DNA of 64,000 nt, taken from positions 2,942,501-3,006,500 of the forward strand of contig NZ_CP019344.1 in assembly GCF_002117125.1 (NCBI RefSeq), in the 5' to 3' direction. A model generated the notes under the pieces. The model was not told the DNA's origin. It was given only the letters and a program-made list of their open reading frames with translations, and did no database searches. This document shows, one piece after another, positions 1 to 9,586 of this stretch. Position numbers and translations under genes: made by a program. Origin of the DNA: Nonlabens spongiae (GTDB lineage Bacteria > Bacteroidota > Bacteroidia > Flavobacteriales > Flavobacteriaceae). Within the stretch, counting starts at the first letter, position 1. Each line of letters opens with the position of its first letter.

Positions 1-635
1 AGACCATTTCCTCTTGGATAATCCCAACTGCTTAAAAGCATTCCAACACATTTCCCGTACTGAATGGCATCGGTTGTGAAACGCGTATTGGTGTACACAG
101 CTCCTTTATGAAGTTTAGCCTCGTGACCTTTTTGGTGTTCCCATTGCTTTTCTACGTCCAAAAACCGTGAATGGATATATAATGGGATTTTTACATTACA
201 AAACCTGCCTTGGTCGCTATGGTATTTGCATTCAACCATATAGTGTTTGTTTTCTTTTTGGGCGATAACATCAACTTCGTGCTGTACACAATTACCTTGA
301 ACAATAACTCCCACCTTTGTGCTAAAGCCTTCCATCTCTAAAATCTTACCAACAAATTTTTCAAAAGGAAATCCTGATGGCCCTAATTCCATTATCGCTT
401 TTTTTAGCTTGTATTTTGAGGCACTTACACGAGATTTACGCTTAAGCATTTTAAATGCCATCTGATAGATTTTTTTTGTGGTAATTCCATTATAGAGTTG
501 ACCTTCGACTTGTTCAACTATTTGCTGAATTAATTCTTCGCTCGCTTGTGAACGCCTTAAGGAATTGATAAGCTTATCTACATCAAAGGCTACCACATCA
601 CCTGAATACTTCACTATGTTGATTGGATTTTTCAT
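1..635 (-). CDS. ATP-cone and PD-(D/E)XK nuclease-like protein (partial)
   Basis: The gene runs off the left edge; 211 residues are visible. Residues 1-90 resemble an ATP-cone (nucleotide-sensing domain of ribonucleotide reductases and NrdR). Residues from about 90 resemble the Mrr/restriction-endonuclease fold, with H119-E120-V-D122 and E135-C-K137 fitting a PD-(D/E)XK metal site. The start ATG (633-635) overlaps the TGA of the upstream stress-protein gene by four bases, suggesting translational coupling and placing it last in the visible minus-strand operon. DNA or RNA cleavage is inferred from the motif only; substrate unknown. Confidence 0.7.
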   Translation of the reverse strand, partial: MKNPINIVKYSGDVVAFDVDKLINSLRRSQASEELIQQIVEQVEGQLYNGITTKKIYQMAFKMLKRKSRVSASKYKLKKAIMELGPSGFPFEKFVGKILEMEGFSTKVGVIVQGNCVQHEVDVIAQKENKHYMVECKYHSDQGRFCNVKIPLYIHSRFLDVEKQWEHQKGHEAKLHKGAVYTNTRFTTDAIQYGKCVGMLLSSWDYPRGNG

Positions 636-1468
636 TTTTTAATATGTATGGTCATTACAGGTAGAGAAGAATGGTTTGTAACACCTTCGGCAATACTTTT
701 TGAAAATAGGCTCAAAAATCCCGTTTTTCCGTGGGTGCTCATTGCAATTAAATCTGCGGGCTGATGTTTTAAAAATGTATTGATGCCTGCCTCTACGGAA
801 GACTCATTATGGACGCTCATTGAGAAGTTCTTCAGATTGGGGAATTTTTCAAGAAATTCCTTTACAGGATTTAAGCCAAGCTCTATGCTATTAAAGTCAG
901 TTACTGTGTTTACTCGTAACAAATGGATTTTAGCATCGCATTTTTTGGCTATTGACAAGACTTCTTGAAATGGATGCGTGACATCCTCTTCAAAAGAAGA
1001 AACAAATAGAATGTCCTTGAAGGGAAACGTGACATCCTCTTCTTTGACAACGATAATGGGCGCATTGGCTTTTCGAACTATTTTTTCAACATTACTACCA
1101 GTAATTTCTCTAATGACACCTTTGGTTCCACTGCTGCCGGTAACGATGAAATCGTCATGGAAATGACCAGAATGTTCTAGAATATCTTTCTGTCCCGAAT
1201 CAAATTGAAGAAAAGTTCGACATTTAAGCCCTTCGTGTTCCGCCTTTTTTTCCAGTTCCCGCAATTTTGATTTAGCGACACCTATTTCCTTTACGGTTTT
1301 GGGATACCTTTTTTCCTTTTGTTTATCCAGCTTTACCCAATCAACAGGTGTGGTCATTTGGTGTAAAAAGTGTATCTCAGCATCGTATAACTTTGCTATT
1401 TTGATACCAAGGTTTGCCGCTTTAGTGCAGTTTTTCGAGAAATCGGTAGGTACGAGTATGTTTTTCAT
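632..1468 (-). CDS. Universal stress protein, tandem two-domain
   Basis: A 278-residue protein with two Usp folds in tandem. The first has the ATP-binding signature GSSGTKG followed nine residues later by GSN; the second has STHGKTG and a weaker tail. The start is set at MKNILVPTDF, the usual Usp N-terminus; a longer in-frame start (to 1513) would run back almost to the preceding gene's stop and adds non-conserved residues. It sits 22 bases downstream of the SDR gene. Usp proteins support survival under starvation or oxygen limitation; the exact role here is not visible. Confidence 0.88.
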   Translation of the reverse strand: MKNILVPTDFSKNCTKAANLGIKIAKLYDAEIHFLHQMTTPVDWVKLDKQKEKRYPKTVKEIGVAKSKLRELEKKAEHEGLKCRTFLQFDSGQKDILEHSGHFHDDFIVTGSSGTKGVIREITGSNVEKIVRKANAPIIVVKEEDVTFPFKDILFVSSFEEDVTHPFQEVLSIAKKCDAKIHLLRVNTVTDFNSIELGLNPVKEFLEKFPNLKNFSMSVHNESSVEAGINTFLKHQPADLIAMSTHGKTGFLSLFSKSIAEGVTNHSSLPVMTIHIKK

Positions 1469-1490
1469 AATTTTAGTTTTATTGTTTTTC

Positions 1491-2264
1491 TTATTGGGCG
1501 GTATAGCCACCATCGATAACCAGTTCGGAACCGGTCATAAATTTGGATTCATCAGAGGCCAGATATACAACTCCGTACCCTATATCGTCAGGTTCTCCCA
1601 AATGACCAATTGGATGTAAACTTTCCAGTTGTTTTTTGCCTTCTTCTACATCACCTTGAGCCTTGAGAAAATTCTCTACCATTGGGGTCCAGATATAAGC
1701 AGGATGGATAGAATTGATACGGATGCCATAGCCTTGCTTTGCACAATGTAGGGCGGCAGATTTTGTAAAAATGGTAACGCCGCCTTTACTTGCGTTATAC
1801 GCAGGTAAATTGGGGTCACCGATAAGTCCTTCAATGGAAGAGAAGTTAATGATGGAACCACCTTCATCTGTTTTCCTCATACCTTTTATACCATATTTGG
1901 TGCCTAAAAAAGTGCCATTTAGGTTTATATCTATGAGGTTTTTCCAATCTTCAAGGGTTACATCTTCAACTGTTCCTCCGAGTCCTATTCCAGCAGAATT
2001 TGCTAAAATGTGTAATTTTCCATAAGTTTCAAGGGTAGTTTCAATAACGTTCTTCCATTCATCTTCTTTGGCAACATCTTGTTTAATGAATATGGCCTCA
2101 CCACCGTCTTCTTTTATTTGTTGAACTACTTTTTTACCACCTTCCTCGTCTATATCTGACACGACTATTTTTGCTCCTTCTTTTGCCAATAGTTTAGCAC
2201 TTGATTTTCCCAAACCAGATGCTCCTCCTGTGACAATGGCAACTTTATTTTTTACTCGTTTCAT
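1491..2264 (-). CDS. SDR family NAD(P)-dependent oxidoreductase
   Basis: A 257-residue classical short-chain dehydrogenase. Visible motifs are the cofactor loop TGGASGLG (12-19), NSAG (89-92), the catalytic Ser at 142-143, and Tyr156-x3-Lys160. An acidic residue after strand 2 (SDIDE, 36-40) favours NAD(H). The C-terminal VIDGGYTAQ fits the glucose-dehydrogenase/hydroxysteroid-dehydrogenase branch, but the substrate cannot be read from sequence. It lies in a minus-strand run of redox and glycolytic genes, 47 bases after the D-LDH-like gene. Confidence 0.88.
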   Translation of the reverse strand: MKRVKNKVAIVTGGASGLGKSSAKLLAKEGAKIVVSDIDEEGGKKVVQQIKEDGGEAIFIKQDVAKEDEWKNVIETTLETYGKLHILANSAGIGLGGTVEDVTLEDWKNLIDINLNGTFLGTKYGIKGMRKTDEGGSIINFSSIEGLIGDPNLPAYNASKGGVTIFTKSAALHCAKQGYGIRINSIHPAYIWTPMVENFLKAQGDVEEGKKQLESLHPIGHLGEPDDIGYGVVYLASDESKFMTGSELVIDGGYTAQ

Positions 2265-2311
2265 AATTTTAAACTTTAAGATTAAACGATTAATTATTAA
2301 GTTTTTATGGT

Positions 2312-3301
2312 TCAGGGAATCTCATTTCCTGAAACTTTTCCTTTTTCAAAACAATCCAGATTATAGATTGTAGTTTCTGCAATATTGGTCAATGCTGTTT
2401 CGGTCAAAAAGGCTTGATGACTTGTAATTAGTACATTATTGAAAGTCATTAGCCGTGCAATTACATCGTCCTGTAATATATTTTCGGAATGGTCTTCAAA
2501 AAACAACCCTTCTTCCTCCTCATACACATCGATGCCGAAATAGCCAATTTTTTTAGACTTTAGGCCTTCGATAACCGCTTTGGTGTCGACCAGTCCTCCA
2601 CGACTTGTATTGATAAGCATTACCCCTTGTTTCATCAATGAAATATGCTTTGCATCAATCAAATGTTTAGTTGAAGCTGTAAGTGGAACGTGAAGACTTA
2701 TGATATCGGACTGTTTGCAAATGGTCTCGCAATCTGTATAGCGAACACCATATAAATTGATAAGGTTTTCATCTTCAACTATATCGTGTACAAGGATATT
2801 ACAGCCAAAACCGTGTAGAATTTTAACCAATACAGCGCCTATTTTTCCTGTTCCTATGACACCTACAGTTTTTCTGTTTAAGTCGAAACCTGTAAGTCCG
2901 TTTAAAGAAAAATTTTGTTCGCGCACTCTATTGTGGGCTTTAATCAGTCTTCGGTTTAATGCAAGTATCAAAGCCATTGTATGTTCTGCAATGGCATAAG
3001 GTGAATAGGCTGGGACACGGGCCACTTTTATATTCAATTCAGCTGCTTTTTCTAAATCGACGTGATTGAAACCTGCCGAACGTAATGCGATAAATTTTAT
3101 GCCTAGTTTGTGTAAAATATCCAAAACTTCCGAAGAGGCATCGTCACTTGAGAAAAGTGCTATGGCCTTTGAACCTTCTGCCAATAAGGCGGTTTCCTTT
3201 GTTAGCCTAAATTCCAGAAAATTCAATTGATGTTTTCCTTTATTAGCGTTTTCAATGGAAGGCTTATCGAATTTATGTGTGCTGTATATTGTTGTTTTCA
3301 T
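2312..3301 (-). CDS. D-2-hydroxyacid dehydrogenase, D-lactate dehydrogenase type
   Basis: A 329-residue NAD-dependent D-isomer 2-hydroxyacid dehydrogenase resembling fermentative LdhA. It shows GTGKIG (150-155) for NAD, the NTSRGG catalytic Arg region near 235, the DVYEEE acidic segment and the SHQAFLT His near 296. Expected reaction: pyruvate to D-lactate with NADH oxidation. Only three bases separate it from the phosphofructokinase gene upstream. In this setting it would recycle NAD under low oxygen, which is inference from neighbours. Confidence 0.87.
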   Translation of the reverse strand: MKTTIYSTHKFDKPSIENANKGKHQLNFLEFRLTKETALLAEGSKAIALFSSDDASSEVLDILHKLGIKFIALRSAGFNHVDLEKAAELNIKVARVPAYSPYAIAEHTMALILALNRRLIKAHNRVREQNFSLNGLTGFDLNRKTVGVIGTGKIGAVLVKILHGFGCNILVHDIVEDENLINLYGVRYTDCETICKQSDIISLHVPLTASTKHLIDAKHISLMKQGVMLINTSRGGLVDTKAVIEGLKSKKIGYFGIDVYEEEEGLFFEDHSENILQDDVIARLMTFNNVLITSHQAFLTETALTNIAETTIYNLDCFEKGKVSGNEIP

Positions 3302-3304
3302 AAT

Positions 3305-4276
3305 TTATGTTCCAAATAGTTCTAAAAGTTCGTGCAATTCTTTATTGACCTGATGTTGCTTGACCACCTCATTAAAAGGGGTTAAGTGCAATTGATTGTT
3401 TAAAATCCCGATCATTACATTCTTTTTACTTTGTAAAAGCGATTTTACGGCTTCCACCCCAAGCCTTATGCCCAACATTCTATCCAAAGCAGAAGGATTT
3501 CCACCTCGCTGTATGTGGCCAAGCTTTGTTATGCGTAAATCGACATTGGGATTGACTTCCTTTATTTTTGAAGAAACAAGTTCGGCACCAATTTCGTCAC
3601 CTTCAGAAACTACGATTAGAAAAGCATCCTCGCTATCGTAATTTTTCACCTTACCCAAAAGGTTAATAAAGTCCGTACCGCTCTCCGGAATTAATATGGC
3701 GTCCGCACCAACCATCAATCCAGAATGAATACCGATGTAACCCGAATCCCTTCCCATTACTTCAACAATGAACACACGGTTATGGGATTCGGCAGTATCC
3801 CTTATTTTATCAATATTTTCAATGGCTGTGTTAACTGCAGAATCAAAACCAAGGGTGTAATCCGTACCCGAAATATCGTTATCAATAGTTCCGGGAATCC
3901 CTATGAATGGGATATCGCATATCTCTGAAAAAGCAAGTAATCCTTTAAATGTACCATCACCACCAATGGCAATTAAAGCGTCTATTTTGTTTACATTTAG
4001 AGTTTGCAAGGCTTTTTTTCGACCTTCCAGTTCGAGAAAACGTTTGCTTCGGGCTGTCTTAAGGATAGTGCCACCCTTTTGGGTCAGTTTTTGTAATTCG
4101 TGTGATTTTAATTGAACCAAGTCACCGTCTATCAATCCTTCATATCCTTTTCGAAAGCCGCTTACGTTTATACCATTTACTTCAGCCGTTTTTGTAATGG
4201 CGTACAAGGCTGCATTCATCCCTGGACTATCACCTCCAGAGGTAAATACACCTATATGTTTTATAGTACTATCCAT
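3305..4276 (-). CDS. pfkA: 6-phosphofructokinase, ATP-dependent type
   Basis: A 323-residue group I phosphofructokinase phosphorylating fructose 6-phosphate. Motifs: GGDSPGMN (14-21), IGGDGTFKG near 103-111 (Gly rather than Asp after GGD favours ATP over pyrophosphate), PGTIDND near 128 with the catalytic Asp, and GRDSGYIG. Length matches bacterial PfkA. It is packed between the D-LDH-like gene and a dicarboxylate symporter with two- to three-base gaps, so it is almost certainly cotranscribed. An extra PFK on a mobile region is unusual. Confidence 0.92.
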   Translation of the reverse strand: MDSTIKHIGVFTSGGDSPGMNAALYAITKTAEVNGINVSGFRKGYEGLIDGDLVQLKSHELQKLTQKGGTILKTARSKRFLELEGRKKALQTLNVNKIDALIAIGGDGTFKGLLAFSEICDIPFIGIPGTIDNDISGTDYTLGFDSAVNTAIENIDKIRDTAESHNRVFIVEVMGRDSGYIGIHSGLMVGADAILIPESGTDFINLLGKVKNYDSEDAFLIVVSEGDEIGAELVSSKIKEVNPNVDLRITKLGHIQRGGNPSALDRMLGIRLGVEAVKSLLQSKKNVMIGILNNQLHLTPFNEVVKQHQVNKELHELLELFGT

Positions 4277-4278
4277 AG

Positions 4279-5619
4279 TTATAAAGCTTCTTTTTTAAGA
4301 ATTTCAATGTTTTTTATACCATACAACCTATTAAAAACCATACAAGCTGTAAGGTCACCCGTTACGTTTACAGCAGTCCTGAACATTCCCAACAATCTTT
4401 CTACACCAATAATAATGATGATGCCTTCGGCTGGGATACCAACACTTCCCAAAACAGAAGCGAGTATCACCACACCACCTCCGGGAATGGCAGGTGTGCC
4501 GATTGAAGCAGCAACGATAGTTACAATGACCACAATAATATTGAGTAAACTCATTTCCAGTCCATAGGCTTGGGCTATAAAAAGGGTTGTTATCGTTTGA
4601 TAAAGTGCAGTACCATCCATATTGACGGTTGCGCCAATGGGAATGATAAAATTGCTAATGGTCTTGTCCACCTTTAATTTTTCTTCGGCTGTTTGAAGGG
4701 AAAGTGGCATCACGGCCGCAGAGCTTGTGGTTGAAAAGGCCAATAATTGAACGTCCCTTATTTTTTTTAAGAAATGCATAGGGTTTGCTTTTCCAAGAAG
4801 CACAATTAGCCCTAAATAGAAAATTACTAAGAATAACAGACCGAGCAAGACGACACCCACATAGTAGGTGAGGCCAGATAGAGAACTCAAACCAACACTA
4901 GAGGTAAGCTGTGCCATAAGTCCGAAAACAGCAATAGGGACTAATAACATAGACCATTTTACCACCGTCATACAGACTTCCTGAATGGCACTTAGAAGCA
5001 GCTTTACTGGGCGCAGTAAATCATTTTCAAGAGATAGCACAGCTACACCAATAATGATTGTGAAAATCACAATACTTAACATTTCACCACTTACCATAGA
5101 TGCCAATGGATTTTCAGGAAGCAGGTTTGAGATGGCATCAGGAATCGTTTCAACTCCGAAGGAAAGCTCGGGTTCATCAGTTGAAACTGCCGTAATTTCA
5201 TTATGCTCTTTTAGTGCTTGTTGATGAAGAAAACGACCCGGTCTAAAAATTTGGGATAGTATCGTACCAATGCTAACCGAAACTATTGTTGTGCCCAAAA
5301 AATATAGTAAAACACCACCACCTAATTTTTTTAAACTGTCCTTATCATTACTTGCGATTCCTGTGATGATGGAAGCCACAATCAACGGAATCATAATCAT
5401 TTGAACCAGTTTCAGAAATAGTACACCGGGCAATGCCAGCCAATTCCCCGCGATATCTGCTGTTTCTTTAGAAATCCATCCATTTTGTGGACTCAATAAC
5501 AGACCAAATCCAACACCTAACAACAAAGCAATGATTACTTTAAGCCATAGACGGCTTTCTACCAGTTTAAGGAGGTAGTGGTTAAGTGATTTTAATGATT
5601 TTATCTCTGTGTCAAACAT
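4279..5619 (-). CDS. Dicarboxylate/amino acid:cation symporter (DAACS)
   Basis: A 446-residue integral membrane carrier of the GltP/DctA type. The re-entrant-loop serine-rich motif is visible as AFSTTSSAAVMP, followed by the NMDGTALYQ cation-site segment and the helix 8 region GVERLLGMFRTAVNVTGD. It would move glutamate, aspartate or C4-dicarboxylates inward with Na+ or H+. Embedded in a glycolytic gene run, it may supply fermentation or respiration substrates; the substrate is not resolved. Confidence 0.9.
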   Translation of the reverse strand: MFDTEIKSLKSLNHYLLKLVESRLWLKVIIALLLGVGFGLLLSPQNGWISKETADIAGNWLALPGVLFLKLVQMIMIPLIVASIITGIASNDKDSLKKLGGGVLLYFLGTTIVSVSIGTILSQIFRPGRFLHQQALKEHNEITAVSTDEPELSFGVETIPDAISNLLPENPLASMVSGEMLSIVIFTIIIGVAVLSLENDLLRPVKLLLSAIQEVCMTVVKWSMLLVPIAVFGLMAQLTSSVGLSSLSGLTYYVGVVLLGLLFLVIFYLGLIVLLGKANPMHFLKKIRDVQLLAFSTTSSAAVMPLSLQTAEEKLKVDKTISNFIIPIGATVNMDGTALYQTITTLFIAQAYGLEMSLLNIIVVIVTIVAASIGTPAIPGGGVVILASVLGSVGIPAEGIIIIIGVERLLGMFRTAVNVTGDLTACMVFNRLYGIKNIEILKKEAL

Positions 5620-5627
5620 TCTGTTGA

Positions 5628-6689
5628 TTATGCTACACTAATTTTATCGTCCAAATAAACTTCCTGAACAGATTGTAATACTTTCACGCCTTCGCTAAAG
5701 GGCTTTTGAAATGCTTTTCTTCCCATTATCAGCCCAGAGCCACCAGCCCTTTTATTGATGACGGCAGTTGTTACAGCTTCGGACAAATCTGATTTGCCTT
5801 TGGAACCACCACCTGAATTAATCAGCCCTATTTTACCCATATAGCAATTGGCTACTTGCAACCTGCAAAGGTCAATAGGGTGGTCTGTGGTAAGGGTTTT
5901 ATACATTTCATCATCATATTTTCCAAATCCTATCTCTTTGAAACCAAAATTATTGGTTGGTAATTTTTGTTTGATGATATCTGCCTGTATCGTTACTCCA
6001 ATATGATTGGCTTGTCCGGTTACATCGGCCGATGCGTGATAATCTTCCTTGTTGGTTTTAAATGCCTCGTTCCGTGTATAGCACCATAAGATGGTGGCCA
6101 TTCCCAGATTATGGGCTTCTTCAAAAGCTTCAGCTATTTCTTTTAGCTGTCTGTTGCTTTCTGCTGAACCGAAATAAATCGTAGCTCCTACGGCAATTGC
6201 TCCCATATCCCAAGCGGTTTTTACATTACCAAAGAGCGTTTGGTCATATTTATTGGGATAGGTGAGTAACTCATTATGGTTAATCTTAACGATAAAAGGG
6301 ATTTTATGGGCATACTTTCGAGCGTTCAAGCCCAATACTCCAAACGTAGATGCCACACCATTACAACCCGCTTCGATAGCAAGTTTTATAATGTTCTCAG
6401 GGTCAAAATAATCCGGGTTCTTGTAGAATGAAAAGGTTGCGCTATGCTCAATGCCTTGGTCTACTGGAAGAATACTCAAATAGCCTGTGCCACCAAGATT
6501 GCCGTGGTTGTATAATTGGTTAAGGCTTCTTATTACCTGTGGATTTCTGTTGCTATTGACAAATACTTTTTCAAGACTATTTTTACTTGGTGTCTGCAAT
6601 TCATCTTTTGTGATTCTTTCACAAACGTGATTCAAGTAGAAATCAGCTTTGTCTCCTAAAAGCTCTGTGATATTTATATCTGTTTTCAT
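5628..6689 (-). CDS. fbaB: Fructose-bisphosphate aldolase class I (FbaB/DhnA type)
   Basis: A 353-residue class I aldolase of the DhnA/FbaB family, which uses a Schiff-base lysine rather than metal. Family segments visible include [10 protein letters not shown], the [17 protein letters not shown] region, and the phosphate-binding C-terminus NSGGGSKG...GLIMGRKAF. It cleaves fructose 1,6-bisphosphate to DHAP and glyceraldehyde 3-phosphate, so it directly follows the PfkA step and feeds the GAPDH encoded next door. Eleven bases separate it from the GAPDH gene. Confidence 0.92.
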   Translation of the reverse strand: MKTDINITELLGDKADFYLNHVCERITKDELQTPSKNSLEKVFVNSNRNPQVIRSLNQLYNHGNLGGTGYLSILPVDQGIEHSATFSFYKNPDYFDPENIIKLAIEAGCNGVASTFGVLGLNARKYAHKIPFIVKINHNELLTYPNKYDQTLFGNVKTAWDMGAIAVGATIYFGSAESNRQLKEIAEAFEEAHNLGMATILWCYTRNEAFKTNKEDYHASADVTGQANHIGVTIQADIIKQKLPTNNFGFKEIGFGKYDDEMYKTLTTDHPIDLCRLQVANCYMGKIGLINSGGGSKGKSDLSEAVTTAVINKRAGGSGLIMGRKAFQKPFSEGVKVLQSVQEVYLDDKISVA

Positions 6690-6700
6690 TTAAAAGAGGA

Positions 6701-7714
6701 TTAATGAATTCCTAAGCTTTCATTGGTTTTGGCGATGGATTTCCCCCCATCTGTTTCAATTCCAGTTAGTGCTCTAATAGCATCTATGGTTTCTGGGATA
6801 ACAATAGCTTGGTTGTCTACCACGTAGGCATAAAAGAGTTCGTCTCCCTTTACTTTCAGCATATCTTCCCAAAGAGCAACTTCATACATATCGCCCCAAG
6901 GTCTTCCCATATCCAGAAACATTTCCTTAATGGTGTTGTTAGAAACCAAGCCTTGGTCATACCGAATTAGTTTAATACGACTTGAAGTTTTGAAAGCGTT
7001 TAGCACTTCTTCCTTTGTCGCTTGCTTTTTCAATTTCACATTCCAGTAGTGCATATGGCTTAAGGTTTGCGGTACTTTTACTGCTGCGGTGATGACATCC
7101 AGTTCTGGGTCAACACTTTTAGCATCCGGACCTTGATGGCTTGGGATATCTTTTTCGGGAACCATCGTATTCATAATACCACCTAAATGACTTTCCCAAG
7201 GGTCTGTAGCTCTTCTTAAAAGTGTACCTCTGGCATAATCCAATAAATCGGCTCTTTTTAAAGCGGTCAAGGTTCTTAAAATAGACGTAGTATTACAGGA
7301 AACTACTCTTGTCGCATTCAAGTTTAGAGCGGATTTGTAATTATTTTCTGCACTAAAGGAATGCCCTGTGGTTTCGTGTTTTTCGCCACCGTGCAAAATA
7401 AATTTTATATTCTGTTCTTTATAAATCGCTACATTTTGAGCAGCAATCTTTTTAGGCGTACAGTCCACAACAAGGTCTGATTTCTTTAAAAGTTCCTGCA
7501 TATTGCCTTTAACAGAAATCCCTTCAGATTTCATATTATCAGCTGCATCTTGAGTTGCTGCGTATATGTTGTAATTCTTTCTTACTGCATTTTGAATACG
7601 CCAATCGCTGATGATATCGCAAACGCCCGAAAGCTTCATATCATCTTGTAAATTGATGGCATCTGCCACCCTTTTTCCTATGACTCCGTATCCTATAACT
7701 CCTATTTTTTTCAT
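6701..7714 (-). CDS. Type II (archaeal-like) glyceraldehyde-3-phosphate dehydrogenase
   Basis: A 337-residue protein of the type II GAPDH family, best known from Archaea and distinct from the usual bacterial GapA. It shows the nucleotide loop GYGVIGKRV (8-16), DCTPKK (84-89) and the active-site Cys140 in SCNTT. Expected reaction: oxidation of glyceraldehyde 3-phosphate, probably with dual NAD/NADP use as in archaeal enzymes. With the adjacent aldolase and PfkA it gives three consecutive glycolytic steps apart from isomerisation of DHAP. Presence on an island with other stress genes suggests horizontal spread. Confidence 0.9.
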   Translation of the reverse strand: MKKIGVIGYGVIGKRVADAINLQDDMKLSGVCDIISDWRIQNAVRKNYNIYAATQDAADNMKSEGISVKGNMQELLKKSDLVVDCTPKKIAAQNVAIYKEQNIKFILHGGEKHETTGHSFSAENNYKSALNLNATRVVSCNTTSILRTLTALKRADLLDYARGTLLRRATDPWESHLGGIMNTMVPEKDIPSHQGPDAKSVDPELDVITAAVKVPQTLSHMHYWNVKLKKQATKEEVLNAFKTSSRIKLIRYDQGLVSNNTIKEMFLDMGRPWGDMYEVALWEDMLKVKGDELFYAYVVDNQAIVIPETIDAIRALTGIETDGGKSIAKTNESLGIH

Positions 7715-7734
7715 ATAAATTTTGTTTTAATTAG

Positions 7735-9090
7735 TTATTCTTCTGTGTTGTCGACTAATGATTTATGTTTGAAATTTCGAATAATTAGGCGGTTGCTTTT
7801 TTCATAAGTGAAATAGCTAACCGCCCAATTAAAACCAACCATCAATCTATTTCTAAATCCACTTATAGATAACAAGTGTACAATTGACCATAGCAACCAA
7901 GCGAAATAACCAGCAAATTTGAATTTGCCTAAATCGGCAACAGCCTTTCGTTTTCCTACTGTGGCCAATGAACCTTTGTCTTTGTATTCAAAAGGTTTTG
8001 CGCCTTCACCCTTAATAATTTTCAATAATACATTACCTAAATATTTGCCTTGCTGGATTGCTGTTTGGGCTACTTGTGGATGCCCTTTGGGTGTGTCTGT
8101 AGTAATCATTGCCGCTATATCGCCTACGGCAAAAATATTTTTGCAGCCTTCTACCATTAAAAACGAGTCAGTTTTTAAGCGGTTACCCCTAACCACGTGT
8201 TTTTCATCTATACCTTTGGGGAATTGTCCTTTTACACCTGCCGTCCAGATGAGGTTTCTTGCTAAAATCTTCTTTCCGCTATTCGTAGTAACCTCTGAAC
8301 CGTCATAATCACTTACCGACTCGTTGAATAGTACTTTTACATTTAAGTCTTTCAGATACTTTAAAGTTTTTGATGATGCTTTGTCTGACATTGTGCTTAA
8401 CAACTCGTCAATAGCTTCTATCAAATAAATGTTCATTATGGAAGCAGGGTATTCTGGATAATCCTTCTGTAGAATGTATTTGCAAAATTCAGCCAAAGCT
8501 CCTGCCATTTCTACGCCAGCGGGACCACCTCCAACAATAACGAAATTTGTTAGGGAATCACGTTCATCATCATCGCAGGTAATGGCTGCTTGTTCTAAGT
8601 TTTGCAGCATCATATGGCGAATGTTGAGGGAATCACGAATATCCTTCATCCCTAAGCTGTTTTGGGCTACGGAATCCATTCCGAAAAAATTTGTGGTCGT
8701 ACCAGTTGCAAGTACCAGATAGTCGTAGTGGACTTTTCCTTTGGTAGTTGTTAATGTATTTGATGAGGGTTGAATTTCCTCGACTTCCGCCAAGCGGAAC
8801 ACTACATTTTTATATCCCTTAAATTGTTTTCTAAATGGAAACACAATGCTGTCTGGCTCCAAAGCACTCGTTGCCACTTGATAGAATAAAGGTTGAAATT
8901 GATGGAAGTTGTTTTTATCGAACAATACAACTTGTACTTCTTTATGTTTCAATTTTTCTACCAATGCCAGACCAGCAAAACCACCACCAATGATAACTAC
9001 GCGAGGTAGGTCAGAATCTGGAAGGCAGATATTATCCGTTACCTTGCAGGCAGATGACATTATTTTCTTATGTGTGTGGCTATCTTTCAT
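7735..9090 (-). CDS. NAD(P)/FAD-dependent oxidoreductase, NADH dehydrogenase type II
   Basis: A 451-residue NDH-2-like flavoprotein passing electrons from NADH to quinone without proton pumping. Two dinucleotide folds are visible: FAD motif IIGGGFAGLA from residue 34 and NAD motif VIVGGGPAGVEMAG near 183, plus the FAVGDIAAM second FAD segment. The C-terminus has hydrophobic and basic segments (AGYFAWLLWSIVHLLSISGFR) that should anchor it to the inner membrane. The N-terminal 30 residues before the FAD loop are variable, so the exact start is uncertain. It would reoxidise NADH from the neighbouring GAPDH. Confidence 0.88.
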   Translation of the reverse strand: MKDSHTHKKIMSSACKVTDNICLPDSDLPRVVIIGGGFAGLALVEKLKHKEVQVVLFDKNNFHQFQPLFYQVATSALEPDSIVFPFRKQFKGYKNVVFRLAEVEEIQPSSNTLTTTKGKVHYDYLVLATGTTTNFFGMDSVAQNSLGMKDIRDSLNIRHMMLQNLEQAAITCDDDERDSLTNFVIVGGGPAGVEMAGALAEFCKYILQKDYPEYPASIMNIYLIEAIDELLSTMSDKASSKTLKYLKDLNVKVLFNESVSDYDGSEVTTNSGKKILARNLIWTAGVKGQFPKGIDEKHVVRGNRLKTDSFLMVEGCKNIFAVGDIAAMITTDTPKGHPQVAQTAIQQGKYLGNVLLKIIKGEGAKPFEYKDKGSLATVGKRKAVADLGKFKFAGYFAWLLWSIVHLLSISGFRNRLMVGFNWAVSYFTYEKSNRLIIRNFKHKSLVDNTEE

Positions 9091-9112
9091 TTGTTAGTTG
9101 TTCATATTTCAT

Positions 9113-9574
9113 TCACCCTTTATCTTTATCTCTTGCAATAAGTACCGAGCACTTGGCGTGGGTGGCTAAATATTGGGAAACAGAGCCTAAAAGTAAGCGC
9201 GACAACGCACCTTGACCTTGAGAGCCCACTACAATTAAATCTGCTTTCCAATCCTCGGCTTTTTCGAGGATGGCACTTTTGGGTAGTCCGCTCACAACGA
9301 TAGTAGTTATGTTAAGAGCTTTGTTTTTGCTCTTTAGAACATCGCTGGCTTCCGAAACAATTTTATTACCTATTGTTTTAGCGCCACTTATGAAATCTTC
9401 GTAGTAGTTGTTCAAGCTTCCACCTGTGGCCATTAATTCTGGGCCAATCATAGTGGGAAACTCATATACAGTTATGATGCAGATTTCAGCATATGATGGT
9501 AATATCATTTTATTGATTTCATCTACAGCAGCTTTGCTAAAGTCTGAACCGTCTACTGCCAATAGTATTTTCAT
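9113..9574 (-). CDS. Universal stress protein, single domain
   Basis: A 153-residue single Usp domain. It carries the full ATP-binding pattern: VVGSQGQGALSRLLLGSVSQYLA, with GS spaced nine residues after the second Gly. It begins MKILLAVDGSDFSKA, a canonical start. It lies 22 bases before the NDH-2 gene and, with the two-domain Usp at 632-1468, brackets the metabolic cassette. Confidence 0.9.
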   Translation of the reverse strand: MKILLAVDGSDFSKAAVDEINKMILPSYAEICIITVYEFPTMIGPELMATGGSLNNYYEDFISGAKTIGNKIVSEASDVLKSKNKALNITTIVVSGLPKSAILEKAEDWKADLIVVGSQGQGALSRLLLGSVSQYLATHAKCSVLIARDKDKG

Positions 9575-9586
9575 AATTTGAATGTT

